Assembly: GCA_023150945.1 (NCBI GenBank)
Contig: JAKLJX010000019.1
Span: 60,634-124,633, forward strand
Length of the DNA: 64,000 bases
Origin: a bacterium
GTDB taxonomy: Bacteria; Zhuqueibacterota; Zhuqueibacteria; Zhuqueibacterales; Zhuqueibacteraceae
Direction of reading: 5' to 3'
Part shown: piece by piece, positions 27,067-36,344 of the stretch
How positions within the stretch are numbered: position 1 is the stretch's first letter
How the letters are laid out: each line of letters opens with the position of its first letter
Made by a program: the position numbers and the translations under genes
Notes under the pieces: generated by a model
Databases searched by the model: none
What the model saw: only the letters and a program-made list of their open reading frames with translations
Told to the model about the DNA's origin: nothing

Positions 27067-27572
27067 AGGCACCTGGGGCTTGCAGCCTGCTGGGTGTTGG
27101 CCAAGCGTCGTCGTTTCCTGGTCAGTTGCTTTGTTTCGAGTCACATGCCAAGATTCCTGCCACGGAGAAAACAGAGCAAACCGAGAGGAACAAGGCAAGA
27201 AGAATCATACACTGATTTGCAGACAAACTGCAAACCGAAGCTTCTGCGAAGCTGCACATAACTGCTCGGCGAAATTCGGCGTCATCGCTGACCATCGGCG
27301 ATAGAGTTTTTCCACCGCAATGCGCCGAAGTCACCGAGCATCTCCGAAAAAACTTTGGCAGGATGATTCATCGGCAGAATTATTTTGAATCGTACTGCCG
27401 GCAAATTGTTCTGCCACAAACTTTCAGAATTCTATTCCAACTTTGAGCGCCTCACGGCTTACCGTCATTGCGCCTCCCGTTCGCACTGTTTTCTCTTGGC
27501 CAACGCTGCAGGTCGCGGCTTGCCCGCATCGCGCACGGCCATCCGGCGCTGCACCGTCAACGTTCGGCAAGC
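27067..27572. other. Intergenic region
   Basis: About 500 bp between the lipoprotein gene end and the sigma-54 activator start, both on the minus strand. It should contain the activator's promoter; no clear box, repeat or terminator was identified. Confidence 0.35.
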
Positions 27573-28646
27573 TCACTGCACCACAAATGTGGCTTCCTTG
27601 GAGCGGCTGCTGTTGCCGAAGCGGTCGTTTACGGTAACTGTCCAAAAATAAGAGCCGGTGGTCAGCCGGCCAGGATAGGGCGCCGCGGTGGTGCCGGCCG
27701 GCAGCTCTGGGATCGTCAGCAACAGCGTTTGAAAGCCGCTGATCAGTTTGAAGACTTGAATGGTAAGAGTATGCTCGAAGGTGAGCGGCGGCATGAGCCA
27801 TTTCAACTGCGGCGCATTGGTGGTGAGCACTTCGCCGTTCGCGGGCTCCTGCGGCAGTGGCTCCTCGGCGATGACGCGAACCAACTGAAACGGTGCCGAA
27901 GTCACCTGCGCGCCGGGCGCATCCGTGGCATCAATGCGAAAAGACTCACCCACCAGATTGTAGGGGTCGATCAGGCTGCCGCTCTGATCCCGCAATTCTT
28001 CCGGAGAAAAAGTGCGTTCCCATGCACCGTTCGAGTTGCTGCGCCGCAGGGTATCGGCGAACGCCGCGGCCGGAATCTCCACGCGCACGCGCTGCAGGTC
28101 GTTGCTACCGTCGCCGTCGAGCACTTCCGCGGTGACCGTCAGGAAAACGAAATCCGTGTCGCTCACCGAGGCGCGCGTTTTAACATGTGCTGCGGTTACG
28201 CGCGCGTCTGCCACCAGCGGCAGGGCATTGAGACGAAAACTCAACACCCGGGTCTCGCGCGCCGCCACTTCCACCTCGGCGCTGTCGGCGGCATAACCTG
28301 CTGTCGTCGCGAGCAGCGTGTAGCGGCCGGGAGCAATTCCGGCAAAGGTGAATTCGCCGTTGGCATTGCTGCGGCGGCTGGCGCCGGTCTCCAGCAAATG
28401 AATGTCGACGTCCGGCAGCGGCCGGAAAGGTTGATAAAAGCTGGTGACGGTTCCGCTGAGAACGCCCTTGTCCAGGTAGGCAGGAGATTCCGGATCGAGC
28501 GGATTGCTGTGCTCGGCCGGCGTGGTGCAGGAAAAAAGCCAGCAGCATACGGCGGTCACGGGCACCCAGCGCAATTGCCTAGCCCGGCCTGCCGGCCGCT
28601 TTTGAACACAACTTGCCGTTGTTATATGATCAACCATACACCACAT
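27573..28646 (-). CDS. Lipoprotein with carboxypeptidase-regulatory-like domain
   Basis: 357 residues (alternative start 28637). The N-terminus ends in a lipobox (CCWLFSC-TTP, near residue 40). Residues about 60-140 form a CarboxypepD_reg-like beta-sandwich (LSGTVTSFYQPFRPLPDVDIHL, then NANGEFTFAGIAPGRYTLLAT). The remainder is beta-rich and ends in an Fn3-like region (GSYFWTVTVNDRFGNSS). It is likely a surface- or periplasm-facing lipoprotein of structural or binding role; no enzyme motif is seen. Confidence 0.72.
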   Translation of the reverse strand: MWCMVDHITTASCVQKRPAGRARQLRWVPVTAVCCWLFSCTTPAEHSNPLDPESPAYLDKGVLSGTVTSFYQPFRPLPDVDIHLLETGASRRSNANGEFTFAGIAPGRYTLLATTAGYAADSAEVEVAARETRVLSFRLNALPLVADARVTAAHVKTRASVSDTDFVFLTVTAEVLDGDGSNDLQRVRVEIPAAAFADTLRRSNSNGAWERTFSPEELRDQSGSLIDPYNLVGESFRIDATDAPGAQVTSAPFQLVRVIAEEPLPQEPANGEVLTTNAPQLKWLMPPLTFEHTLTIQVFKLISGFQTLLLTIPELPAGTTAAPYPGRLTTGSYFWTVTVNDRFGNSSRSKEATFVVQ

Positions 28647-29105
28647 GCCCGAGGGGAGGAGACAACCGCTGCCCTGTGATCATTCCACCGATATGGCAAA
28701 CAGGCAGCGCCTTGCCATGCGAAACCATTACCACAGGCAAGAATCAAACCAGTTCTTGCCACGCGAGTTCATGCGAGGTTGAGGCCGGTTTGCCAATTCA
28801 ACTATACAAACAACGCCGCGAATATAGGGATTTGCCGCCGAATTTCAAGCACAAACCTGGCAGGTGGGAAGCTCGGATTTTCTGCGAAAATACTGCGTTT
28901 TTTGTTCAAGGGCAAGACTTGCGCGGCGGCGCTGCTACTCGGCGTGCAAATTTTGCCCATCATTGCGCACCCGGTGATGCCAGTCCAACACAGATTATGG
29001 ATTTATCGGCCGCGGGCAGCATGCCGGGTAGTGGCATCAAGTTTGAAGACGGATCGGACCGCAAGATCACCTACTTTTCACATCACCTTACCATAAGGCC
29101 ATGAA
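28647..29105. other. Intergenic region with divergent promoters
   Basis: About 460 bp between the lipoprotein (-) and the DUF5666 protein (+). I checked for a cyclic-di-GMP (GEMM) type riboswitch because of a GGCAAAC string near 28695, but the rest of the motif is absent. Nothing else is called. Confidence 0.35.
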
Positions 29106-31877
29106 ATGTTGCGACGAAGGGTACAGGCTTTTGCATTTGGGCTGAAGGTGGCCATCTGGGTGTTAACGCTCGCCACCACGGTGGCAGCGCAGAGTTTGCA
29201 GATTTCACGGCAGCGTGATTTTTCGACTCCTGACGGCATTTTTGCCTTCACCGACACGTTGCATGCCCGCGTGATCGCAGCCAATGTCAACTACCTGGAC
29301 TTGGATAAGAACGAATTCCGGCTGCAACCCGCCAGCGGCGGAATCGGGACGGAGGGCAAGTTTTCCAACCGGCTGAACGGCAGCTACGAAGCTCACATTC
29401 CGCTGGCAGGGTTAGACCCGACGCAGACCATTTGGCTGTTTCGCGCGGAAATTCGCGATCACCGCAACGGCCAGTTCAAAGCCGAAGTGCCGATCGTGAT
29501 TCAAGTCCAACCGGGCGTCGGCGACACGCTGATCATCACCGGCCGGTTGGAGACCGTCACCAAGGATTACATATCCCTGTCCGGTAACGACAAGATCTAT
29601 GTGGACAATCGCACTCTTGTCATTGAAGGCTCGCGCACCCTGTCGCTCAGCGATCTGCGGCCGGAGTGGAAGGTGCAAGTGCTGGCGCAGCGCGGCAATG
29701 ATAACAAGCTGTGGGCGCGCCTGATCTTCGTGCTGGAGCGTTCCACCTCCTACCCGATTGAAACCAAAGGTTATGTCGCGAGCATCGCCGATTCGGTGGT
29801 GACCATCAACAATATCGCCTTCACTGTCGTACCCACCACCAAGCTGCTGGATGACAAGGGCAATCCCCTCACGCTCGCCGGCTTCAAGGTTGGAATGGAA
29901 GTGGAAGCCAAGGGCACACGGCTGGCCAACGGCGTCGTGATTGCACTGCGTTTGAAGATTGAGGACGAAAGCTCCGGCAACCACGAAATCGAACTGACCG
30001 GACGTATCACCGCGCTGATTGACAGCGTGCGGCGCTATGTGGTCGTGAACGGCACGCGCTTCGAAGTCATCGCCAGCACCGAGATTCTGGGTTTCGACAA
30101 CGAGCCGATTGCATTTGCCGATTTGCACGTCGGTGAACTGGTGGAGGTGAAGGGCCGCACGCGGTCCAACAATGTTCCGCTGGCCACCCGCATTGAGCGT
30201 GAGGACCAAAACGGCGGAGACATTGAGATCACCGGCTTGATTACCGACTTGGGCGATTCCACGATGACGGTGAACGGGCTGCGTTTCCGCATCGTACCGG
30301 CAACCATCATTCGTGATGAAAAGGACGACTTCATTGCCTTCAGCGCGCTGCGCACCGGCATGACGGTGGAAATACACGCCGATATTCTGCCCGGCAGCCT
30401 GCCGGTCGCCACCCTCATCAAGATCGAAAAGCAGACGCCGCCGGTCTTCGAGATCAAGGGCTTCATCGACCGGCTCACCGAGAACAGCGTGACCGTGTTG
30501 GGCCTGACATTTCTGGTGGACAGCAGCACCGACGTGCGCGATGAGAACAACAACAAGGTACCGTTCTCCGTGCTGCGCGCCGGCATGCTGGTGGAGGTGA
30601 AGGCTTTGGTCGGCGCCGACCAGAAGCTGTTCGCTACGCGTATCAAGATTGAAGACTTTGATCGCGACGAAATCGAGCTGCGCGGCGTCATCACCGATTT
30701 GCAGAACAACGAGAAATTCGTCGAGGTGACCGGCCTCAAGTTTTTCGTCACCACCAGCACCGTCATCACCGACCAGCAGGGCAACGCGATTTCTTTCGAG
30801 GAGCTTGCCATCGGCCAGGTGGTGGAGGTGCATGCCCGGCGTGAGGGCGGCCGCTGGCTGGCCTCGCGCATTCAAGGGGAAGATCGCATCGATCCCATCG
30901 TCGAAATCTTCGGGCGCATCGAACGCATTGCGCGCAACGGCGGCGACACGCTCTATCTCTACGGCCGTCCCTTCGTCGTCACCAATACCACGGTGATCGT
31001 CAACCGCCAGAACCAGCCGATTCCGTTCGAGGCGCTTCAGGCCGGTGCCTTCGTCGAAGTGCGGGCGCAGCTCATCGCCGATCACACCTTCACCGCTCTG
31101 CGCGTGGAACTGCGCAGTCAACCCGGCAACGACGAGTTCGAGTTCACCGGCAGCCTCAATGCGCTCAGCTTCACCGCCATGCAAGTGGACGGCTTCGAAT
31201 TCCAGGTGAATGCCGCCACCGTCTATCTCGGCCCGGACGAACAGCCGATCAAGATCGAAGACCTGCACCTCGGCATGACCGTGCAGGTCAAGGCGCGGCA
31301 GCAGGGCGGCCGGCTGCTGGCTTTGCAGGTGAAGGTCGAAGACCGCCGCGCGCTCGCCGGCAGCCTCACTCAGGTGAGCGGCAACACGATCTACGTGCAG
31401 GACTTGCCGCATGTGGTTACTGACAGCTCGCTGCTGCTCGATGCGAAAAACCAGCCGGTGACCATGAATGAGTTGCACACCGGCCAGCAAGTTGAGTTGG
31501 TGGCGCAAGCCAGTCAATCGCAACTCGAAATCGTAAAACTGCGCATCGTTTTCGAGAGCACCACCGGCGTGAAGGAGGGCGGATCGCCGGCCGCGCCCAG
31601 CAGCTTTGCTCTGTGGCAGAATTATCCGAATCCGTTCAACCCGTCCACAGTGATTCGCTTCGCCCTGCCGCAAGCGGGTCAGATGCGGTTGGCGGTTTAC
31701 AATATACTTGGCCACCGGATCCGCATGCTCATGGAAGGCGTGCGGCCGGCAGGCGAATTCCAGGTGACTTGGGACGGCCGTGATGAGGCCGGCCGGCAAG
31801 TGGCTTCCGGCATCTACTTCTACCGCCTGGAAGCCCAGGGCCAGAGGCAGACCCGCAAACTGACCCTGATGCGCTAG
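29106..31877 (+). CDS. Surface protein of nine DUF5666-like repeats with a sorting domain
   Basis: 923 residues. A signal peptide (about 1-28, ending TTVAAQ) is followed by an Ig-like region (about 30-135, SLQISRQRDFSTPDG). Nine ~75-residue DUF5666-like beta repeats then run from about 138 to 815; a typical unit reads IELTGRIT, then VNGTRFEV, then LHVGELVEVKG, then LATRIERED. The last 87 residues are a FlgD/type IX sorting domain (NYPNPFNPSTVIRF to RKLTLMR). The function is unknown; the OB-like repeats suggest a rod or a binding surface. It is probable cargo of a type IX-like secretion system. Confidence 0.88.
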   Translation: MLRRRVQAFAFGLKVAIWVLTLATTVAAQSLQISRQRDFSTPDGIFAFTDTLHARVIAANVNYLDLDKNEFRLQPASGGIGTEGKFSNRLNGSYEAHIPLAGLDPTQTIWLFRAEIRDHRNGQFKAEVPIVIQVQPGVGDTLIITGRLETVTKDYISLSGNDKIYVDNRTLVIEGSRTLSLSDLRPEWKVQVLAQRGNDNKLWARLIFVLERSTSYPIETKGYVASIADSVVTINNIAFTVVPTTKLLDDKGNPLTLAGFKVGMEVEAKGTRLANGVVIALRLKIEDESSGNHEIELTGRITALIDSVRRYVVVNGTRFEVIASTEILGFDNEPIAFADLHVGELVEVKGRTRSNNVPLATRIEREDQNGGDIEITGLITDLGDSTMTVNGLRFRIVPATIIRDEKDDFIAFSALRTGMTVEIHADILPGSLPVATLIKIEKQTPPVFEIKGFIDRLTENSVTVLGLTFLVDSSTDVRDENNNKVPFSVLRAGMLVEVKALVGADQKLFATRIKIEDFDRDEIELRGVITDLQNNEKFVEVTGLKFFVTTSTVITDQQGNAISFEELAIGQVVEVHARREGGRWLASRIQGEDRIDPIVEIFGRIERIARNGGDTLYLYGRPFVVTNTTVIVNRQNQPIPFEALQAGAFVEVRAQLIADHTFTALRVELRSQPGNDEFEFTGSLNALSFTAMQVDGFEFQVNAATVYLGPDEQPIKIEDLHLGMTVQVKARQQGGRLLALQVKVEDRRALAGSLTQVSGNTIYVQDLPHVVTDSSLLLDAKNQPVTMNELHTGQQVELVAQASQSQLEIVKLRIVFESTTGVKEGGSPAAPSSFALWQNYPNPFNPSTVIRFALPQAGQMRLAVYNILGHRIRMLMEGVRPAGEFQVTWDGRDEAGRQVASGIYFYRLEAQGQRQTRKLTLMR

Positions 31878-31909
31878 AACTTCCACCGTTACCCCACCCC
31901 ACACAGCCC

Positions 31910-31939
31910 AAGGGCGCGGCGTTCTGCTGCGCCCTTTTT
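31910..31939 (+). terminator. Rho-independent terminator
   Basis: AAGGGCGCGGC pairs with GCTGCGCCCTT around GTTCT, with TTTTTG following. It ends the DUF5666 gene. Confidence 0.85.
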
Positions 31940-32102
31940 GTTTCCGGGCCGGCCGCGCCTGAACTTTTGCTTGCTTCTCCGGGCGCATTTCCATACTTTT
32001 TTGCCCGTCAACGGCCCGCCGGAATGATCAGTTTTTTGCGAGCAGGAATGGTCATTTCAGCCGGCTTGCCGGTATAGTTAATATCTTTCCGAAAACGTTT
32101 CA

Positions 32103-32195
32103 ACCTCGGCTGAGCCGAGGTTGCCAAACCTTCGAGGGTCGTGAAAGCTCGGAGGATTTTGATGCACCGGCCAGACCGTTGCCGGAACACATTCT
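32103..32195. repeat. Dispersed 93-bp repeat, copy B
   Basis: Starts with the hairpin CCTCGGC-TGA-GCCGAGG. It is the same length as copy A at 25458-25550 and 73 of 93 positions match. It lies about 140 bp upstream of the STAS-like/HATPase gene. Confidence 0.85.
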
Positions 32196-32336
32196 CAAAA
32201 GTTCACGGTTGCGGACGGGCGCGAGTTATTCTCGATCTGGTAATGGCGAAACCGCCCGGCCCGCGCTACTCCCGCACGGGCACCACTCCATTGGTTGGCG
32301 TGCAGCAGGGCAGAACCAGGAATCCAAAATTTTGTT

Positions 32337-33254
32337 ATGAAGAAGCCACTTTTTTTCGTGGAAACTGCCGAAGGCCCGCCCTTCGTGATCAGGCTCCACT
32401 TTGATACCAACGCCCCGATGCCGGAATTGGTGACCCGGCTGGCCTCCTATTTTGAGATGACGTTGAGCCAGGACAAGGTGAACTATGTCGTCGATATGGA
32501 GAACGTGCTTTTCCCTTCCACCAAACTGATCGCACTGTTGATCGCCACCGCGGCGCGCGCGCGGCTGCGCAACGGTGATCTCAAAGTCGAAAACCTGCCG
32601 GAAACCGCCAAGCACAAGTTCAAAGCGTTCAACGCCTGGGACTATCTCATCGAAGATCCCGATGCGCCGGCTTGGCCCTCCTATGCCGGCAGCGCCGGCA
32701 CCATCTGGCATGATGAGGACAGCGTCCAGGCGCTGGCTGAGATCGCGGAGCCGCCGGTGGTGCATGAACTGCAGGATACGCTGCACGGAACCGCGCCCGT
32801 CGAGGCGGTGGCGGCGAATCCCGCCAGCCTGGAGGAGGTCAACACCTATTCCCTGCGCGTCGAGAGCACGATCGCCAATCTTTATCAACTGTGCGATTTT
32901 GTGGTCGAACATGCCAAACAAGCAGGCATGAATGTGCGGGAAATCGGCAAGATCCGCATCGCGGTCTACGAGGCCTGCTTGAATGTGATCGAACACGCCT
33001 ATCACTCCAATCCCGGCAATTGGATCGACTTGTCGGTGCATTACAACCCGGAGAAGTTCATCATCGTGATTCAAGATACCGGCCTGAGCTTCCAGTTGAA
33101 GGCGCCGGCGGAATACGACGTGCAGGAGGCGGTGGCCAAACGCCGCACCGGCGGCTTCGGCATGCACATCATCCGCCGCTCGGTCGATCAGCTCGAATAT
33201 CATCCCGACGCGGTGAACGGCAACCGGCTGATCATGCTGAAGAATTTGCGATAA
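32337..33254 (+). CDS. STAS-like/HATPase fusion: single-chain anti-sigma-type regulator
   Basis: 305 residues from ATG 32337. Residues about 1-105 resemble a STAS (anti-sigma factor antagonist) domain: VDMENVLFPSTKLIALLIA aligns with the strand-helix around the phosphorylated Ser of SpoIIAA/RsbV, with Ser61 or Thr62 near that place. After an acidic linker (105-170), residues 172-305 are an RsbW/SpoIIAB-type HATPase domain with the N box (E212..N216..H220), DTG at 247-249 and GGFGMHII at 272-279. Separate STAS and HATPase proteins normally form a partner switch controlling a sigma factor or effector. Here both parts are in one chain. No sigma factor or PP2C phosphatase is adjacent. Confidence 0.8.
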   Translation: MKKPLFFVETAEGPPFVIRLHFDTNAPMPELVTRLASYFEMTLSQDKVNYVVDMENVLFPSTKLIALLIATAARARLRNGDLKVENLPETAKHKFKAFNAWDYLIEDPDAPAWPSYAGSAGTIWHDEDSVQALAEIAEPPVVHELQDTLHGTAPVEAVAANPASLEEVNTYSLRVESTIANLYQLCDFVVEHAKQAGMNVREIGKIRIAVYEACLNVIEHAYHSNPGNWIDLSVHYNPEKFIIVIQDTGLSFQLKAPAEYDVQEAVAKRRTGGFGMHIIRRSVDQLEYHPDAVNGNRLIMLKNLR

Positions 33255-33305
33255 GCGAGTAGACGGCGATCGCGGCAAATCTCAACAAATGGAGGGAATA
33301 TTGCC

Positions 33306-33530
33306 ATGAAACCTGGCAGCAAGAAGCGCGGCATTTGGGTGGCCGTGCTGGTGTGGCGTGGATTCGTTGAGGAAGTCCATGCTTTTGATGATGAAAAGGC
33401 GGCACGCCGGCGGCAAGGTTACTGGCGGGCCAGGATGAACCCTGAATACGATGAGACCGCGGTCGTGCAGGTTCACGTCAAGCAGACGCGAAGTTTGCGC
33501 GCTGGCAGAAGCGCAAGAAAGAAGCTTTGA
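33306..33530 (+). CDS. Small basic protein of unknown function
   Basis: 74 residues. The start follows a clear GGAGGG ribosome site at 33291-33296. The protein is Trp/Arg-rich (WVAVLVWRGFVEEVHAFDDEKAARRR) and ends in a basic tail. I recognise no family. It lies 51 bp after the STAS-like/HATPase gene on the same strand, so it may be in its operon. Confidence 0.65.
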   Translation: MKPGSKKRGIWVAVLVWRGFVEEVHAFDDEKAARRRQGYWRARMNPEYDETAVVQVHVKQTRSLRAGRSARKKL

Positions 33531-33645
33531 ATCTGCCGCCTCGTTTGCTGCCGGTGACGGCAGCCCAGCAGGATTGCCAAGCGCCCAGTCATTTCAGCCA
33601 AAACGCGGATTGGGCCTGGACGTACACTCAACCAACTCCGGAAAC

Positions 33646-33927
33646 ATGAACTCCCCTGACCTGCCATTGCCCACAACCGCCGCCCAAGACGAGCACACCA
33701 CCGACCACTCCCAATCCTCGGCGCGCGCGCGCCTCGATGAAAAGCTGGCGCGTTGGCGCAAGAACAAATACCGCACCGCCGCCGGGTTCGTGCTGTTGGG
33801 ACTTCTGGGTTTGTTCTTGCCGGTGATACCCGGGCTGTTGTTTTTGGGCATCGCGTTTTGGCTGATCTTTCCCAAGCATGCGGAGAAAATCTGGGGCGAT
33901 CTCAAGCGAAAGTTGGCGGGTGAATGA
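33646..33927 (+). CDS. Small membrane protein, PGPGW-like
   Basis: 93 residues. A charged N-terminus (about 1-43) is followed by a hydrophobic hairpin (about 45-75, FVLLGLLGLFLPVIPGLLFLGIAFWLIF) containing LPVIPG, which resembles the PGPGW/DUF454-type small inner-membrane proteins, and by a basic tail. The frame is open further upstream but ATG 33646 is the first that excludes implausible sequence; no strong ribosome site is seen. Confidence 0.6.
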   Translation: MNSPDLPLPTTAAQDEHTTDHSQSSARARLDEKLARWRKNKYRTAAGFVLLGLLGLFLPVIPGLLFLGIAFWLIFPKHAEKIWGDLKRKLAGE

Positions 33928-34017
33928 GGCGGCGGTCTTTGCCTGGCTTCCGGAAACCAGCGGCGGGCATGGGCGTATCGGGAACCAAATTTTCTGACCT
34001 CATTTTGGAGGAGCACA

Positions 34018-34704
34018 ATGCCATTCTTTTTTTCGACGATGGATTTGGTGCTGCTGGTGCCGGCGATGTTGTTTGCCCTGTGGGCGCAGTGGAAGGTCAA
34101 AAGCACCTACAGCAAATTCAGTGAAGTCCGCTCGCGCTATGGCCGCAGTGGCGCGGAAGTGGCAGCCTCTCTGCTCAATCGCAACGGCATCGGCGGCGTG
34201 AACATCGGCCGCGCCGAGGGCCTGTTGTCGGACTATTATGATCCCACCCGAAAGGAAGTGCGGCTGTCCGAACACAATCACGACGGCAATTCCATTGCCG
34301 CGCTGAGTGTGGCCGCGCATGAAGTCGGGCACGCCATTCAACACAAGTTGGCTTACGGCCCGCTGAATTTCCGCACCTCTTTGTTTCCTGCGGCCAACAT
34401 CGGCTCGTCGTTGGCAATGCCGCTGGCGCTGATCGGCATCTTCATGCGCATGCCGCTGCTGCTCGATATCGGCATCGTGCTGTTCTCTGGTGCGGTGTTG
34501 TTTCAGCTTGTCACACTGCCGGTGGAGTTCGACGCCAGCCGGCGCGCGCTCGCGCAACTGCAATCCGGCGGGTATCTCGCCAGTGATGAAATCGGCATGG
34601 CGAAGAAAGTGTTGACCGCCGCGGCCCTCACCTATGTCGCCGCTGCCGCCGTTGCCGTGATTCACCTGGTGCGTCTGGTGATGCTGCGCCAGGGCGACGA
34701 ATGA
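34018..34704 (+). CDS. YugP-type membrane zinc metallopeptidase
   Basis: 228 residues, the usual length for the Zn_peptidase_2/YugP family. A first membrane segment (about 8-24) precedes the zinc motif HEVGH (101-105) in AAHEVGHAIQH. PVEFDASRRAL (near 170) is the conserved C-terminal ligand segment, and membrane segments flank it. GGAGGAG just before ATG 34018 supports the start. The physiological substrate is not known. Convergent with the SPOR gene across a shared terminator. Confidence 0.9.
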   Translation: MPFFFSTMDLVLLVPAMLFALWAQWKVKSTYSKFSEVRSRYGRSGAEVAASLLNRNGIGGVNIGRAEGLLSDYYDPTRKEVRLSEHNHDGNSIAALSVAAHEVGHAIQHKLAYGPLNFRTSLFPAANIGSSLAMPLALIGIFMRMPLLLDIGIVLFSGAVLFQLVTLPVEFDASRRALAQLQSGGYLASDEIGMAKKVLTAAALTYVAAAAVAVIHLVRLVMLRQGDE

Positions 34705-34767
34705 GTTTCACGCGCAGCCGGTTTGATGAGCTTATGCTCTCCGGACCACCGCAGCGTCGCAAAGAAC

Positions 34768-34809
34768 AAAAGGGAAGCCGGGTTGATGCCCGTCTTCCCT
34801 TTTGTTTTG
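34768..34809. terminator. Bidirectional terminator
   Basis: AAAAGGGAAGCCGGG pairs with CCCGTCTTCCCTTTT, with T-rich tails on both strands. It serves the YugP gene (+) and the SPOR-protein gene (-). Confidence 0.85.
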
Positions 34810-34832
34810 CCCCGGCAGGATTGAAATCGCAA

Positions 34833-36212
34833 TCATGGCGGCGTTGCCGCGGGCCGGTCGTAATTGGTCACGAAATATTCACTCACAATTCCCGCTGCCT
34901 TCAGGCTGTCGGCGGCCGCACGCGCCTTTTCCTGGGAAGGATAACGGCCGACGCGAATGGCATACCAGCCGTCCACATTGCGTGGCGGGACGACATACAC
35001 CTCCAATCCGGAGGTCTGCAGGGATTGCATCATCCGATCGGCGCGGCGACGTTCCTTCACTGCACCGACTTGAAACGAGAAGTAGCGTTGTTGCTCGGCG
35101 GCTGGCGGTGGTGACGCAGGTGCCGCAACTTCCTCGGGCGATTGTTCCGGCCACACGAGAAAGATCATGAGCAGTCCAACTCCTGCCGCGGCCGCCCAGG
35201 CCCAACGCCGGTGTTTCCCCAACCAAGAAACGGCATAGAGCTTTCCTTCCCGCGCGGCAAGTTCGAAGCTCTCCAGCCGCTGCCGCAACGGCACGCTGGG
35301 AGGCGCAGCCGGCCGGCTCTCTGCCCGCCAGCGTTCGATCTCTTCCGGTGACAACAGGGAAGCACAGGCCGCGACCACGCGCGCGAGCGCATCGTCGCGT
35401 TGCACCAGCCGATGCGCCGCATGCAAGTGATGCAGCGCGCGGCGCACGCGCGGATCCTCCCCCCATTGCGCTTGAAAAGCGCGCGCATAGCACCAGCCCG
35501 CGAAATCGTCATGGCGCTCCCGCCCCAGGATCTTCTCCATGCACAGCGCGAGAATCTGATCACTCAGGTTACCGTCGTGCGCCAGGTGGTTGGCATAGAA
35601 GTATTCGGCGCGATAGTGCGTGCTGCGGTTTTCCAGAAAATGCTGCACGAAAAAGTTGGCGAGCGCTTGATCGCCGGGATTGTGATCGAGCAGCTCCTCG
35701 GCAATCGCGGCGGTACCCATGGTCAGCTTGGGTTGATTCAATACGTAGGATTTGAGAGCGTAATAGGCTTCCTCCGGCCGCACGCCTTCACGCAGCGCCG
35801 CCAGCAACTGCGTACGCGCATGCGGGTCATCGAGATGCCCGGCATAAAAGGGAAAGTAGCTGCGCCGCAGAGCCTGCTCGCATTTTTCCTGCTCGCGCGG
35901 CGACAGCAGGCCGCTGTCGAACAGCCGCCGCAGCAGTGGCAGCATCCCGGCCACGCTCTCTTCATGATCGGAAAGCAGCAGCTCCTTGCCGCGTTCCTGC
36001 AGGAAGGCAAAGCGCCGGCGGCCCAGGCGCGTGAGCACCGCGCTCACCAGCGGGAAGACCAGCAGCGCGAGAATGACGATGAGGAGGGTATCGGGAAAGT
36101 AGCTGCCGCGGAAAAGCAGCTCGTGCAGAATCCAGAGCGTGACAAAGGCCAGCACAGGGAGCAGCAGGATGCTCCAAAACAGGCGAAGCACAAGCCAGCG
36201 ATACATTGCCAT
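34833..36212 (-). CDS. Membrane protein with C-terminal SPOR domain
   Basis: 459 residues from ATG 36212 (36206 also possible). Two membrane segments at the N-terminus (about 7-28 and 37-60) are followed by a large helical cytoplasmic region, and a third segment near 340-358 (WAWAAAAGVGLLMIFLVW). The C-terminal ~70 residues (YFSFQVGAVKERRRADRMM to AKAAGIVSEYF-like end) form a SPOR domain, which binds denuded peptidoglycan at division sites. The protein is thus a candidate cell-envelope or division factor. The helical middle is not recognised. Confidence 0.75.
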   Translation of the reverse strand: MAMYRWLVLRLFWSILLLPVLAFVTLWILHELLFRGSYFPDTLLIVILALLVFPLVSAVLTRLGRRRFAFLQERGKELLLSDHEESVAGMLPLLRRLFDSGLLSPREQEKCEQALRRSYFPFYAGHLDDPHARTQLLAALREGVRPEEAYYALKSYVLNQPKLTMGTAAIAEELLDHNPGDQALANFFVQHFLENRSTHYRAEYFYANHLAHDGNLSDQILALCMEKILGRERHDDFAGWCYARAFQAQWGEDPRVRRALHHLHAAHRLVQRDDALARVVAACASLLSPEEIERWRAESRPAAPPSVPLRQRLESFELAAREGKLYAVSWLGKHRRWAWAAAAGVGLLMIFLVWPEQSPEEVAAPASPPPAAEQQRYFSFQVGAVKERRRADRMMQSLQTSGLEVYVVPPRNVDGWYAIRVGRYPSQEKARAAADSLKAAGIVSEYFVTNYDRPAATPP

Positions 36213-36344
36213 GAGGGAGGCGTTCCCAAGCGATTCTTCTGAACTGCCGGAGCAACGAGCCAAGGTGGCGTTGCCGGAAGACAGGCGCGCGCCGTCACCG
36301 GCACAAATAACGGCTTTTCCCCACAAAAGCAAGCGTGATGTCAC

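Noticed and set aside
28680..28760. A cyclic-di-GMP (GEMM) riboswitch
   Set aside because: A GGCAAAC string occurs, but the paired helices and the ACGCAAAGCC motif are missing.
29412..31994. An 860-codon open frame on the minus strand
   Set aside because: Antisense to the DUF5666 gene, His/Val-rich and without any recognisable domain; a shadow frame.
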